Assembly (NCBI GenBank): GCA_030433215.1
Contig: JAUIMC010000003.1
Location: forward strand, 248,001-312,000
Length of the DNA stretch: 64,000 nucleotides
Direction: 5' to 3'
Source: Alphaproteobacteria bacterium
GTDB taxonomy: Bacteria > Pseudomonadota > Alphaproteobacteria > Caulobacterales > Parvularculaceae
The notes beneath the pieces were generated by a model. It did no database searches. It was not told where the DNA came from and was given only the letters and a program-made list of their open reading frames with translations. This document shows, piece after piece, positions 19,424 to 28,774 of this stretch (positions are counted from its first letter, which is position 1; every line of letters starts with the position of its first letter). The translations under genes were made by a program, and so were the position numbers.

Positions 19424-20674
19424 CTAACGTTCGAGCGAGATCGCGAGAAGCTCGTCGAGAAGAGAATAGATGATCTCGCCATGGGCGACGGTCTGATTGA
19501 TCGCGATAGCGATGCTGACGCCCTCTTCCGGGTCATAAGCCGTGCACACGCCCCAATAGCCGCAATGGCCGTAAACCTGCCGGCCGCTGGGCAAGTCGAA
19601 GCGCCCGAGACCGAGCCCGTAGACCTTGTGAAACGACGTTTCGCTTGGATGGTTCAGGGAATTTTCGGACGGGGTCCGCATTGCGGTCAGCGTCTCGGCC
19701 CGCTCGAAGAGCGCGCCTTCCATGAGCGCTTCGATGAAACGCGCCAGGTCGTCCGGCGTCGATGACAGCCCGCCCGAGCCGGGCGAACCGAAATCCAGAG
19801 AAGCGACTCCGGTCAGCGCGGTCAGGTCGACATTGACGCCGTTTTCCGGATCGACCAGCCAGTAATGATGCGCGCGCCGACCGGCGACAGGCATCGCCTC
19901 GCCGGTCTCGAGGAATGTGTGGTTCAGATCCGCTTTCTCGAAAATATAGCGCTCATAGAGTTCCTGCATGGGCGCATTCCCGGCCTTTTCGAGAATAAGC
20001 GAGAGAATGAGATAATTCGTATCGGAATATTCATAGCCCTCGCCGATCGGGAACAGCGGCGTCGTATTCAGGCCGGCGCCGAAAAACCGCCGCACCAGTT
20101 CGTCGCGCGTCCAGATTTTCGTCGGGACATCGCTCACATCCCCGTCCATCATCCGGTCCACATAATCGCCCGCAAGCGAGGTGCCCGTAACCGGCGAGAC
20201 CGCGAAATGCTGATCCGGAATGCCGCTCGTATGAGACAGTAACTGGCGCAGCGTGATGCGGTCCGCCATGGGCTCGCCGTCCAGCACGTAAAAATCGGCC
20301 ACGGCGTTCTCGCCGGGGACGTCTTCATCGTCGAGAAGGTCGGACAAGGGCGCGTCGAGATCGAACTTGCCTTCTTCGACCATGCGCAAGGCCGTGGTCG
20401 CCGCGAAGGCCTTGGTGACGCTCGCGGTGCGGATGATGTGATCGCCTGTCATGGCTTCGCCGGATGCGGGATCGGCTTCCCCGGTGCCGCCGCGCCAGGC
20501 GAACCCCTCGTCTGCGATCCTGACCGCGGCGGAGGCGTTGAGGATGGCGTCGTTCTCGGCAACAGCTTTCTCGAGCGCCGCCTGATAGCCGGCCTCTCTC
20601 ATCGTTTCCTTTTCCGGCGCCCTGTCACAGGCGCTCGCGAAAACCAGAAACACCAACAACGCTCGCACCATCAT
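19424..20674 (-). CDS. lipoprotein serine hydrolase of the beta-lactamase/esterase family
   Basis: This is a 416-residue class C beta-lactamase-like hydrolase. The start at 20674 is supported by GAGGG five bases upstream and yields a lipoprotein signal with cleavage before the Cys in VFASAC. The SxxK catalytic motif is SVTK near residue 90. The second motif is YSD in place of the usual YxN, and HCG replaces the KTG box, as in EstB-like esterases and D-amino peptidases. The first base is seven bases after the stop of the large oxidoreductase gene, so it is the last gene of that operon. It may hydrolyse an ester or amide in the periplasm. Confidence 0.87.
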   Translation of the reverse strand: MMVRALLVFLVFASACDRAPEKETMREAGYQAALEKAVAENDAILNASAAVRIADEGFAWRGGTGEADPASGEAMTGDHIIRTASVTKAFAATTALRMVEEGKFDLDAPLSDLLDDEDVPGENAVADFYVLDGEPMADRITLRQLLSHTSGIPDQHFAVSPVTGTSLAGDYVDRMMDGDVSDVPTKIWTRDELVRRFFGAGLNTTPLFPIGEGYEYSDTNYLILSLILEKAGNAPMQELYERYIFEKADLNHTFLETGEAMPVAGRRAHHYWLVDPENGVNVDLTALTGVASLDFGSPGSGGLSSTPDDLARFIEALMEGALFERAETLTAMRTPSENSLNHPSETSFHKVYGLGLGRFDLPSGRQVYGHCGYWGVCTAYDPEEGVSIAIAINQTVAHGEIIYSLLDELLAISLER

Positions 20675-20681
20675 AACGCCC

Positions 20682-23600
20682 TCATGCTTTTTCTGTAATT
20701 TTCTCATTGTCCGCGCGGGAAGGCCGCGGCGGCGCGCGCATTTGTTCAAGCAGCGCCGTCATGCGCGCGCGCGCTTTTTCAACCGACGCGTCTTTGACAT
20801 GGCCGAACCCGCGGATCATCTCGGGAAGTCTGGCGATCTCAATGGCGAGATCGCGATTGCCGGAAGAGGCATGATCGAGGGCGGCCTCAACGGCCTTGCG
20901 GTATTCTCCGATCAGCGCGACTTCCATGCGCCGCTCCTGCGTGCGGCCAAAAATATCGAACGCCGTGCCGCGCAGGAATTTCAGCCTTTTCAACAAAGAA
21001 AAGACGGACCCCATCCACGGCCCGAATTCGCGCTTGATGAGATGGCCGGTCTCGCTGTCGCGGCGCGCAAAGACGGGCGGCGCCAGGTTATAGGAAACGG
21101 TGTAATCGCCTTCAAAAGTCTCTTCCAGCTTGCGGCGGAACGCCCCGTCCGCATGAAGCCGCGCGACTTCATATTCGTCCTTATACGCCATCAGCTTGGC
21201 AAGGCCCGCCGCAACAGCCTTGAGGAAGTCGTCGCTTTCAAACCCTTTCGCGCGCGCTTTGGAGGCTATTGCCTCCACGTAAGAAGCGTATTTTTGCGCA
21301 TAGGCTTCATCCTGATAAGCGGCGAGAAACCGGCGCCGGTGCGCCACGATGTCAGGGAAGGACTGCGGAACCGCCTTGTCGCGCGCCGGCGCGGCGAGCC
21401 CCTCGAAATCGGGAAAAGCGCACGCCACGCGCCCCAGCAGGAACGCATTCTTGTTGAACTCAACCGCAACGCCGTTCAGCTCGATGGCTTTCAGGAGCGA
21501 CGCCGCGGACACCGGCAGCCCGCCGCTTTGACAGGCATAGCCCAGGAGAAAAGCGTTGGCGCCGATCTTGTCGCCGAGAATGCACTCCGCAATGCTCGCA
21601 GCATCAACGGTCGAGACATTGCCAGCGCCGGCTTTCGATTTGATCGCCCGAAGGAATCCGTCGGCCTCGAAATTCAGGTCGCGGTCGCGCTGGAACGCCG
21701 CCGTCGCGGTAACGCCGGAATTGAGAACGACTTTTGTTTCGTCCTGCCGGATCGTCGCACGCGCCTCGCCGCCGCCCGCGACGATCAAGTCGCAGCCGAG
21801 CACAAGATCGGCCTCCGCCGGACCGATCCGCGACGAAAACATGGCGTCATTGGCGGGCGCGACAGACACATGGCTGAGCACGGCGCCGTTTTTCTGGCTG
21901 AGGCCGGTGATGTCCAGCAGGGTTGAGGCGAGCCCTTCGAGATGCGCCGCCATGCCGAGAAGCGCGCCGATGGTGACGACGCCCGTCCCGCCGATTCCCG
22001 CCACCAGAGTGTGATGGGGACCGTCCTTTTGCGCAACGGACGGCTGAGGCAGCTCGCCCGCTGCGCGCTTGACCTTGTCCATCAGCGTCGCGTCGAACGA
22101 CTTCTTCAGCTTGCCGCCATGCACCGTCACGAAGGATGGGCAAAATCCCTCGACGCAGGAATAGTCCTTGTTGCAGGAGGACTGGTCGATCTTGCGCTTT
22201 CTGCCGAACGCCGTCTCCAGGGGAGCGATGCTCACGCAACTGGATTTTTCGCTGCAATCGCCGCAGCCTTCGCAAACCGCGTCATTGATGTAATAGCGTT
22301 TCGGCGGGTCGGCGATGAGCTTGCGCTTGCGGCGCCGGCGCTTTTCCGCCGCGCAGGCCTGATCGTAGACCAGGACCGTCACGCCCTCTGTTTCGCGCAG
22401 TTCTTTTTCGACGGCGATCAGCTCATCGCGCCCATGCCGCGCGACCGTTGCGGGAAGCGCAGGAACATAGGTTTTGTCGGGCTCGTCGGAAACCAGAACG
22501 ATGCGCGCGACATTCTCCGCGTCGAGCTGGCGCACGATATCGGAAACGGTCAGGACGCCGTCCACCGCCTGGCCGCCGGTCATCGCCACCGCGTCATTAT
22601 AAAGAATCTTGTAGGTCATGGTCGCGCCGGAAGCGATCGCCGCGCGAATGGCGAGCAGGCCCGAATGAAAATAGGTGCCGTCGCCCATATTCTGGAAGAC
22701 ATGGTCGAGAGTCGAGAAATTGCGCGCGCCGATCCAGTTCGCGCCCTCGCCGCCCATCTGGGTCGGCGGCAGGGTCGGCCGGTCGGGCATGAAAATCGCC
22801 ATGGTGTGGCACCCGATGCCGCCCATGGCGAGACTGCCTTCGGGCAGCTTCGTGCTTGTGTTGTGGGGACAGCCCGAACAAAAGGCCGGCGTCCGGACGA
22901 TGGCCGGCGCCGGCGCCCCGCCCTCGCCGTGATGGGGCGCCTCGAGGCGGCGCCATTGCTCGCGCAGCGCATCATCGGCGAGCCCCAGATGCTCCAGTCT
23001 CTCCACAAGACGGCGCGCAATGATCAAGGGAGACAGCTCGCCATGCGCGGGCAGCAGCGCCGCCCCGCTCTCGTCGGCTTTGCCGACAATGCGCGGACGG
23101 CGCTCCGCCGGCAGATGATAAAAGGCGGCCCGCAATTGGTCTTCCAGAACCGGGCGCTTTTCTTCGATGACGAAAAGCTCGCGATGGCCTTGCGCAAAGT
23201 CCGCCGCGCCCTCGGTTTCCAGCGGCCAGGTCATGACGCACTTATAGACGTTGAGGCCCAGCGCAGCGCAGCGTTCGTCTGTAAGCCCGAGCATGGCGAG
23301 CGCCTTGCGCGCATCGGCGTAAGCCTTGCCCGCGGAGACAATGCCGAGCTCACGCCGCTGGCCGAGAAGAACCGGATGATCGAGACGGTTCGCCCGTGCA
23401 AAGGCTTTCGCCGCGGGCAAGCGGTGCAGGACGACGCGCTCTTCATCGCCGGCGGGATTGAAGCCCATGCGGAGATTCAGCCCGTCAGCAGGCAATGGAA
23501 AATCCGGCCGGCGAAACGCATGATCGGGCGAAACCTCTATCGTGCCGCTGGTCTCCACCACTTCCGTGGCGCATTTCAGGCCGACCCACAGTCCTGAATA

Positions 23601-24173
23601 GCGGGACAGGGCGATCCCGAACAATCCCGCTTCCAGCAAGTCGCTCAGCGAAGCCGGGTTTAAGACAGGCATCATCGCAGCGATGAAAGCCTGTTCGGAT
23701 TGATGCGACGTCGTGGAGGATTTGGCGGCGTGATCGTCGCCGGCCAGCGCCAACACGCCGCCATGCCGGCTCGCGCCGGCGAAGTTTCCGTGTTTCAGCG
23801 CGTCGCCGCTGCGGTCGACCCCCGGCCCCTTGCCGTACCAGATCGCAAAGACGCCCGCTTTCGTCGCGCCCGGCAGCAGCGGCGCCTGCTGCGCGCCCCA
23901 ACAGGCGGTCGCGGCCAGGTCTTCATTCAGTCCCGGCGCGAAATGAATGTCTAGATCGCGCAGGCGCGCCGCCGCCTGGCCGAGCGCCATGTCGTAATTG
24001 CCGAGCGGCGACCCGCGATATCCGGAAATGAACCCGCCCGTGTTCAAATTCGCCTTGATGTCGAGGCGGCGCTGCATGATCGGCAAGCGCACCAGCGCCT
24101 GAACCCCGGACAGGAAAATCCGGCCGGCCTCCTGGTCGAATTTATCATTGAGCGTGACAGCGTTCAAAACCAA
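20682..24173 (-). CDS. indolepyruvate ferredoxin oxidoreductase family, fused subunits
   Basis: This 1163-residue thiamine-diphosphate enzyme joins the alpha and beta subunits of 2-oxoacid:ferredoxin oxidoreductase, in the arylpyruvate branch. The N-terminal part has GYRGSPLG and the thiamine domain has CSGCPHNTST, GDGTYFHSG and a metal/TPP-binding NDAV. The iron-sulfur part has CEGCGDC and CVEGFC cysteine clusters near residues 625-665. The gamma-like part begins with AGIGGTGVVTIGALLG near 720. It should convert an aryl or branched 2-oxoacid to an acyl-CoA. The start is TTG at 24173, which has AAGAAGG five bases upstream; no ATG occurs before conserved sequence begins. Confidence 0.92.
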   Translation of the reverse strand: MVLNAVTLNDKFDQEAGRIFLSGVQALVRLPIMQRRLDIKANLNTGGFISGYRGSPLGNYDMALGQAAARLRDLDIHFAPGLNEDLAATACWGAQQAPLLPGATKAGVFAIWYGKGPGVDRSGDALKHGNFAGASRHGGVLALAGDDHAAKSSTTSHQSEQAFIAAMMPVLNPASLSDLLEAGLFGIALSRYSGLWVGLKCATEVVETSGTIEVSPDHAFRRPDFPLPADGLNLRMGFNPAGDEERVVLHRLPAAKAFARANRLDHPVLLGQRRELGIVSAGKAYADARKALAMLGLTDERCAALGLNVYKCVMTWPLETEGAADFAQGHRELFVIEEKRPVLEDQLRAAFYHLPAERRPRIVGKADESGAALLPAHGELSPLIIARRLVERLEHLGLADDALREQWRRLEAPHHGEGGAPAPAIVRTPAFCSGCPHNTSTKLPEGSLAMGGIGCHTMAIFMPDRPTLPPTQMGGEGANWIGARNFSTLDHVFQNMGDGTYFHSGLLAIRAAIASGATMTYKILYNDAVAMTGGQAVDGVLTVSDIVRQLDAENVARIVLVSDEPDKTYVPALPATVARHGRDELIAVEKELRETEGVTVLVYDQACAAEKRRRRKRKLIADPPKRYYINDAVCEGCGDCSEKSSCVSIAPLETAFGRKRKIDQSSCNKDYSCVEGFCPSFVTVHGGKLKKSFDATLMDKVKRAAGELPQPSVAQKDGPHHTLVAGIGGTGVVTIGALLGMAAHLEGLASTLLDITGLSQKNGAVLSHVSVAPANDAMFSSRIGPAEADLVLGCDLIVAGGGEARATIRQDETKVVLNSGVTATAAFQRDRDLNFEADGFLRAIKSKAGAGNVSTVDAASIAECILGDKIGANAFLLGYACQSGGLPVSAASLLKAIELNGVAVEFNKNAFLLGRVACAFPDFEGLAAPARDKAVPQSFPDIVAHRRRFLAAYQDEAYAQKYASYVEAIASKARAKGFESDDFLKAVAAGLAKLMAYKDEYEVARLHADGAFRRKLEETFEGDYTVSYNLAPPVFARRDSETGHLIKREFGPWMGSVFSLLKRLKFLRGTAFDIFGRTQERRMEVALIGEYRKAVEAALDHASSGNRDLAIEIARLPEMIRGFGHVKDASVEKARARMTALLEQMRAPPRPSRADNEKITEKA

Positions 24174-24199
24174 CCGGGCCTTTCTTCTTTTCGACCGAG

Positions 24200-25798
24200 C
24201 TACTTAACGAGTTGCGGCACGCGGCTCTTCAACTGGTTCTTGTCGACTTTGCCGATGGGCAACATCGGCAGTTCATCCTCGATGATGAACCGTTTCGGCA
24301 CCTTGTAATTGGCGAGTTTCGTGCGGCTATAGTCCGAAAGCTCGCCCTGAGACAACGAGGAGTCCGCTTCCTTCAATATAAACGCACAACCGACTTCGCC
24401 GTAAAGGTCGTCCGGCATCGGAATGACGGCCGCCGCGGCGACGCCGGGATGGCTCTCAATGGCGTTCTCGATTTCACGCGGATAGACATTGTAGCCGCCG
24501 GAGATGAACATCTCTTTTTTCCTGCCGACGAGGCGGATCGCCCCGTCCGGCTGCGCCACGCCGACATCGCCCGTATGCAGCCAAGATTCCGCGTCAAACG
24601 TCTCCTGGGTCGCCTCGATGCGCCGCCAATAGCCGTTCATGACGAAGTCGCCGCGCACCACCACTTCGCCCTCTTCTCCCGGCGCGGCCAGCCGGCCGTC
24701 TTCCTGCATGACCGCGACCTCGAAGTCCGGCACGGGAAAGCCGATCGTGCCCGCCAGGATGTCGGCGCCGTCAGCCGTCTGCGCATAGGTTACGCTGCCG
24801 ACGGTCTCGGTAAGGCCATAGCTGCTGCTGATCTTCGGAAACCGTTCAAGGAGTTGTTCGACGAGATGGCGCGGCGCCGCCGCGCCCGACCAGGCGACGA
24901 TCTGAAGCGAGGAGAGATCGTAACGCTCCGCCGCCGGCTCCATGAGCATCATCTGCAACACCGTCGGCACCGCCAGAAACCAGGTAATCTTTTCGCGCTC
25001 GATCCGTTCCAGCGCCTCAACCGGATTGAACTTTTCCATGAACGCCATGCGCCCGCCGGCGACGAGGCAGAAGCACGACATGTCGCCGACGCAACCGACA
25101 TGATTGATGGGCGCGTAGTTCAGCACCCGCAACGGATCGCACCCCCAATAGTCGAGCTGGACGCGCGAACATTTGACGAGACCGCGATGGGGCAGCATCG
25201 CGCCCTTAGGGCGTCCCGTGCTGCCCGAGGTGTAAACGATCAGGGCGGTGTCGCCGGGCGAGACCTTGTTACGGGCCTCGGCCAGCGCCTCTTGCGACAC
25301 GCTATTGGCCCGTTCTCGAAACGCCGCATAGGAAACGCCCGGCGCGCGACTGTTCTCATCATCGAGAAGAACGATGTCGCGCAGCGATGAAATCTCCGAT
25401 TGCAGGATTTCAAGCTCATGGGCGTAGGAGCGGTCTGCAATCTGCGTTCGCGCAAAAAGGAAACAGGGCTCGCTGTCGCCCAAAACGTACCGATATTCAT
25501 CCACCTGATAGCGCGGATTGAGGCCGAGCCAGATCGCGCCGATGGAGCTCGCCGCCAGGAAGGTGATGAAATATTGCGGATGCGGCGTCGACAGGGTCGC
25601 GACGCGGTCGCCGCGCTTGACGCCGGACGCGATCAGCGCCCCCGCCACAAGGTCGATCTCATCCGCCAGCTCTTTATAAGTCCAGACCACGTCGCCTAGC
25701 GCCAGCGCCTCCGCGTCCGGATCGCGTTCGGCGTAGTACCGCGCATAGTCGCTTACCCGGTCGAAGACCGGCGTCGCTTCGCTTCGTCTTTTATCCAT
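24200..25798 (-). CDS. AMP-forming acyl-CoA ligase
   Basis: This is a 532-residue ANL enzyme with the phosphate-binding motif VYTSGSTGRPKG near residues 184-195. SSYGLTETVGS follows near 333, and WLHTGDVG and GRKKEMFISGGYNVYP near 411-440. The catalytic Lys is in IGKVDKNQL near the C-terminus. It activates a carboxylic acid with ATP and CoA. The gene begins three bases after the transporter stop and ends 26 before the 2-oxoacid oxidoreductase start, inside one operon. Confidence 0.9.
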   Translation of the reverse strand: MDKRRSEATPVFDRVSDYARYYAERDPDAEALALGDVVWTYKELADEIDLVAGALIASGVKRGDRVATLSTPHPQYFITFLAASSIGAIWLGLNPRYQVDEYRYVLGDSEPCFLFARTQIADRSYAHELEILQSEISSLRDIVLLDDENSRAPGVSYAAFRERANSVSQEALAEARNKVSPGDTALIVYTSGSTGRPKGAMLPHRGLVKCSRVQLDYWGCDPLRVLNYAPINHVGCVGDMSCFCLVAGGRMAFMEKFNPVEALERIEREKITWFLAVPTVLQMMLMEPAAERYDLSSLQIVAWSGAAAPRHLVEQLLERFPKISSSYGLTETVGSVTYAQTADGADILAGTIGFPVPDFEVAVMQEDGRLAAPGEEGEVVVRGDFVMNGYWRRIEATQETFDAESWLHTGDVGVAQPDGAIRLVGRKKEMFISGGYNVYPREIENAIESHPGVAAAAVIPMPDDLYGEVGCAFILKEADSSLSQGELSDYSRTKLANYKVPKRFIIEDELPMLPIGKVDKNQLKSRVPQLVK

Positions 25799-25801
25799 GT
25801 T

Positions 25802-27199
25802 TCAAGTTCCTGGCTCGGTCAGTTGAACCGTATCGTGAGTATCGCTTGCGGCGCCTTGCGCCGCCGTCCCGGCGGGTTCGGACAATGAATAGCGCCGCAA
25901 CAAAAGAAGGCTCGCCACGGCGAAAAGCGGCGGCACGGCCGCAAAGCCGATGCGCACGCCGGTAATCGCCGACGCGCTTTGCGCCGCGCCGCCGACGGAC
26001 TCGACAAAGCCCGTCAGGGTCAAAAGCAGGCCGGCGATGAGCGGGCCGAAAGCCAGCCCCGATTTCTCGCCCGCCGTCCACAGGCCGGTGAACATCCCTT
26101 CCCGGCTCTCGCCGCCGAAGTGAATCGTGTCGGTCAGCATGGAAAAGGGGATCATCATGATGCCGCCGAAAGGCAGGCCCATGACGCTCGCGAGCGCCAT
26201 AATCATCCAGACCGGCGTCGCCTGATCGACCGCGAGGAAAGCAAGACTGGCGCCCGAATAGCCGAGGATCGAGAGCGCATAGGCGCCGCGCTTGCCGAGC
26301 GCTTTGCAGGCGGCGACCCAGACCGGCATCGACAAGGTCGTGACGCCGAAGAAAAACAGAAAGAACCCGCCCGCGAGACTCGCCGAAGCGCCGAGAGCAT
26401 AAACGAAGAAATAGGGCGCAATCGCCGTGAAGACGCCGACGCCCGCCAGTTGCAGGAAATAGACGCTGATCAGCGTCAGGAAAGGCTTGTTTTTGAGACA
26501 GGCCGAAACCTGATCGCGCAAAGGCGCATGCGCCGCCGGCGTCGGCGCGGCGGGCGCATTTTTCGTGGCGAAGAACGCGACCAGCATGGTCGCCGCGCAA
26601 AAGCCGCCGACAATGAACGACATGGCGGAATAGCCGGCGCGCCCGCCGCCGAACCAGTCGACGAGCTGCGGCGTCAGCGACGAGCCGAGAACCAGCCCCG
26701 CCATGGCGAAGAACATGCGATAGGACATGATCACCGTGCGCTGATGGGGGTCCTTGCTCATCTCGGCCGGCATTGAAATGTAAGGCACCGCATAGACCGT
26801 GTAGACCGTCGCGCTCAACACATAGACGACGAGCACATAGATGAAGCTCGCGCGCGGCGACAATGACTCCGGCACGGAAAACAGGAAGACGAAGCTTACC
26901 GACATCAGGAACGCGCCGGCGAGCAGATAGGGGCGCCGCCGGCCCCAGGGCGATCTTGTGCGGTCGGAAATCACGCCCATGATCGGATCGCTGAAAACGT
27001 CCCAGAATTTCGGCAAGGCGACGGCGAGCGCCGCAAGCGCGGCGGAAACCCCGAGCGTGTCCGTCATGAAATAAAGCAGGAGAACGCTCGGCGTTATGGA
27101 ATAGATGCCGGGCCCGAGCGAACCGACGCCGAAACCGAGCAGCATGCGCCGCTTAAGCACCGCCTCATTGTTGGACATTTGCTGCGTTCGCTCGCTCAT
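25802..27199 (-). CDS. GPH-type (MelB-like) MFS transporter
   Basis: This is a 465-residue membrane protein with about twelve helices. The loop between helices 2 and 3 reads DPIMGVISDRTRSPWGRRRP, the signature of the glycoside-pentoside-hexuronide:cation symporter group. Members outside the sugars are common in alphaproteobacteria, and the gene neighbours point to an organic acid or other non-sugar substrate. The ATG at 27199 is 18 bases after the MaoC stop; a second ATG seven codons later is also possible. Confidence 0.87.
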   Translation of the reverse strand: MSERTQQMSNNEAVLKRRMLLGFGVGSLGPGIYSITPSVLLLYFMTDTLGVSAALAALAVALPKFWDVFSDPIMGVISDRTRSPWGRRRPYLLAGAFLMSVSFVFLFSVPESLSPRASFIYVLVVYVLSATVYTVYAVPYISMPAEMSKDPHQRTVIMSYRMFFAMAGLVLGSSLTPQLVDWFGGGRAGYSAMSFIVGGFCAATMLVAFFATKNAPAAPTPAAHAPLRDQVSACLKNKPFLTLISVYFLQLAGVGVFTAIAPYFFVYALGASASLAGGFFLFFFGVTTLSMPVWVAACKALGKRGAYALSILGYSGASLAFLAVDQATPVWMIMALASVMGLPFGGIMMIPFSMLTDTIHFGGESREGMFTGLWTAGEKSGLAFGPLIAGLLLTLTGFVESVGGAAQSASAITGVRIGFAAVPPLFAVASLLLLRRYSLSEPAGTAAQGAASDTHDTVQLTEPGT

Positions 27200-27217
27200 A
27201 TCGCCGCCGGAATTCGT

Positions 27218-27745
27218 CTAGGCGTTATGCGATTCGAGTATGCGCTTATGACCGGGTTCGGTCACCCACAAAAACAGCCAGTCGGCGATGAGCGCCGGTT
27301 CGTCTTCGCCTTCGACCTCAACCGTCACGGCGATTGTCTGCACAAGCTCGCCCGGCGCGCGCTCGCGAACGTCCTTCAGCACGAAGCGTCCGCGAATGCG
27401 CCCTCCCGAAGGAACCGCGCCCGTAAAGCGCAGACGGTCGAAACCGTAATTCAGGGCGTAGCCGCCGGAATTGGCCGTGCCGTGTTTGTCATAGTGCAGC
27501 ACTTCATGGACAAGAAAGGTCAGCAGGGAAACGGTCAAAAACCCGAAGGCAATCGTATCGCCAAAGGGACTGTTCTGCTTGCACCAGTCGCGATCGATAT
27601 GCATGGGATCGGGATCGAGCGTCACCGCGCTGAACTGATCGATCATCTCCTGGGTCACCAGCACCCAGTCGGAAACGCCGATCTCCTCGCCAATGCGCTG
27701 CACCTGTTGTTCGTAGCTAAAAGTTTCCAGTGGTTTCGGGCTCAT
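27218..27745 (-). CDS. MaoC-like hydratase/dehydratase
   Basis: This is a 175-residue hot-dog-fold protein. The catalytic Asp and His of MaoC/R-specific hydratases are visible in DPDPMHID at about residues 41-48, followed by FGDTIAFGF. It should hydrate an enoyl-CoA or act on an unsaturated acid. The start at 27745 is chosen because conserved sequence begins there; the frame is open to 27784, which would place the start next to the operator. It is the first gene of the leftward operon and is preceded by the 20-bp palindrome at 27793. Confidence 0.85.
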   Translation of the reverse strand: MSPKPLETFSYEQQVQRIGEEIGVSDWVLVTQEMIDQFSAVTLDPDPMHIDRDWCKQNSPFGDTIAFGFLTVSLLTFLVHEVLHYDKHGTANSGGYALNYGFDRLRFTGAVPSGGRIRGRFVLKDVRERAPGELVQTIAVTVEVEGEDEPALIADWLFLWVTEPGHKRILESHNA

Positions 27746-27792
27746 CGCCAGCCAACTCCCATCCCGACTATTGTCACGCCTCATCTAAAAAC

Positions 27793-27812
27793 TGATACTG
27801 ACGTCGGTGTCA
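27793..27812. promoter_or_regulatory. palindromic operator before the MaoC-led operon
   Basis: TGATACTGACGTCGGTGTCA pairs at eight of ten positions around a GACGTC centre. The right half of the site before the TonB receptor at 31045 matches it closely on the opposite strand (AAACTGATACTGACGTC). Between the two sites lies the TetR gene, so this is its most likely binding site. Confidence 0.65.
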
Positions 27813-27964
27813 CTTTTTGTCAAGCCGATATTGCGCCTGTTTCGGCAAAGACCAAGGAAAACAGCCCTTTTCAATATTTTGACATTCAGGATATGACGCG
27901 CATATCAGATTATTCTTTTCGCGGTTCCCATGAACCTGGAAGACGGGGCGTCCGGCACATTCCC

Positions 27965-28774
27965 ATGAACCATCTCGATTACCGAAAGCATCTGGAAAGC
28001 AAGCTGAAGCAGAAGGGCAAGCGCCGCAAAGGCGACCAGACCCGCGACCAGCTCATGCTCGCCGCCGCCCACAGCCTCAGCGACCGCGGCTATCACGACC
28101 TTCGCGTGTCGGACATCTGCGAAGGCGCCGGCGTCGCCCACAGCACCTTCTATCTCTATTTCAAGAACCGCACCGACATCACGATCAAGGTTCTCGAAGA
28201 TTTCGTCACGGTCCTCGGCCAGTTTTATACGGGCGGCGCGAAAGACACCAACGCATTTGAAGCGATCTATTACGCAAACCTGCAATGGCTGAAATCAATC
28301 CGGAATAATGCCGGTCTTCACCGCTGCATGCTGCAGCTCAGCGACGAAGTCGGCGAGTTCTCGGGATTCATGCACCACCAGAACTCGATCTGGTACGAGA
28401 AAGTCACGCGCAGCATTCTGCGCCGTTACGAGACGACGGAAAACATTTCCGCGGAGACCATTCGCATTGCCGTCTATGCGCTGGGCTCGATGATGGATGA
28501 AATCTGCCGCAAGCTCGTAATCTATCCGGACCCGACTCTCGTCGCGCTGGTCGAGGAAGCGACGCCCAGCGACGAGGCGCTTGCCGAGCTTCTCTCATCG
28601 ATCTGGTACAAGACGCTCTATGGCGAGAATCTCGAACTGCCTCTCTCCTCGCCTCACGCAAAGTCCCTGGCGGCGCTTCACCTGAACGGAAACGCCCCCC
28701 GCGAGGGGGGCGAGACCAAATCCGCAGCGCCGTCGCGCCGCCGCGGCGCGGGCAAAACCGCCTCAAAAGCGTGA
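27965..28774 (+). CDS. TetR-family regulator
   Basis: This is a 269-residue regulator. The N-terminal helix-turn-helix runs from TRDQLMLAAAHSL through VSDICEGAGVAHSTFYLYF at about residues 26-70. A long helical ligand domain follows, and the basic tail is rich in Arg and Ala. The start at 27965 gives the normal spacing; the frame is open far upstream but that part reads as non-coding. The gene is divergent from the MaoC operon and convergent with the receptor gene, which its 3' end overlaps by 12 bases. It probably represses both through the shared palindromes. Confidence 0.88.
   Translation: MNHLDYRKHLESKLKQKGKRRKGDQTRDQLMLAAAHSLSDRGYHDLRVSDICEGAGVAHSTFYLYFKNRTDITIKVLEDFVTVLGQFYTGGAKDTNAFEAIYYANLQWLKSIRNNAGLHRCMLQLSDEVGEFSGFMHHQNSIWYEKVTRSILRRYETTENISAETIRIAVYALGSMMDEICRKLVIYPDPTLVALVEEATPSDEALAELLSSIWYKTLYGENLELPLSSPHAKSLAALHLNGNAPREGGETKSAAPSRRRGAGKTASKA
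28693..28712. other. GC-only hairpin inside the 3' end of the TetR gene
   Basis: CGCCCCCC-gcga-GGGGGGCG is a perfect eight-pair stem. It lies about 50 bases past the receptor's stop on the minus strand, so it may act as the receptor transcript's terminator embedded in the TetR coding sequence. No clear T run follows. Confidence 0.35.

Noticed and set aside
21942-23597. A 551-codon frame antisense to the large 2-oxoacid oxidoreductase
   Set aside because: It mirrors a well-supported thiamine and iron-sulfur enzyme and is very rich in Arg, which fits a shadow frame.
27179-27964. A long N-terminal extension of the TetR protein
   Set aside because: The extra 262 residues are antisense to the MaoC gene and cross the operator; normal TetR structure begins at 27965.
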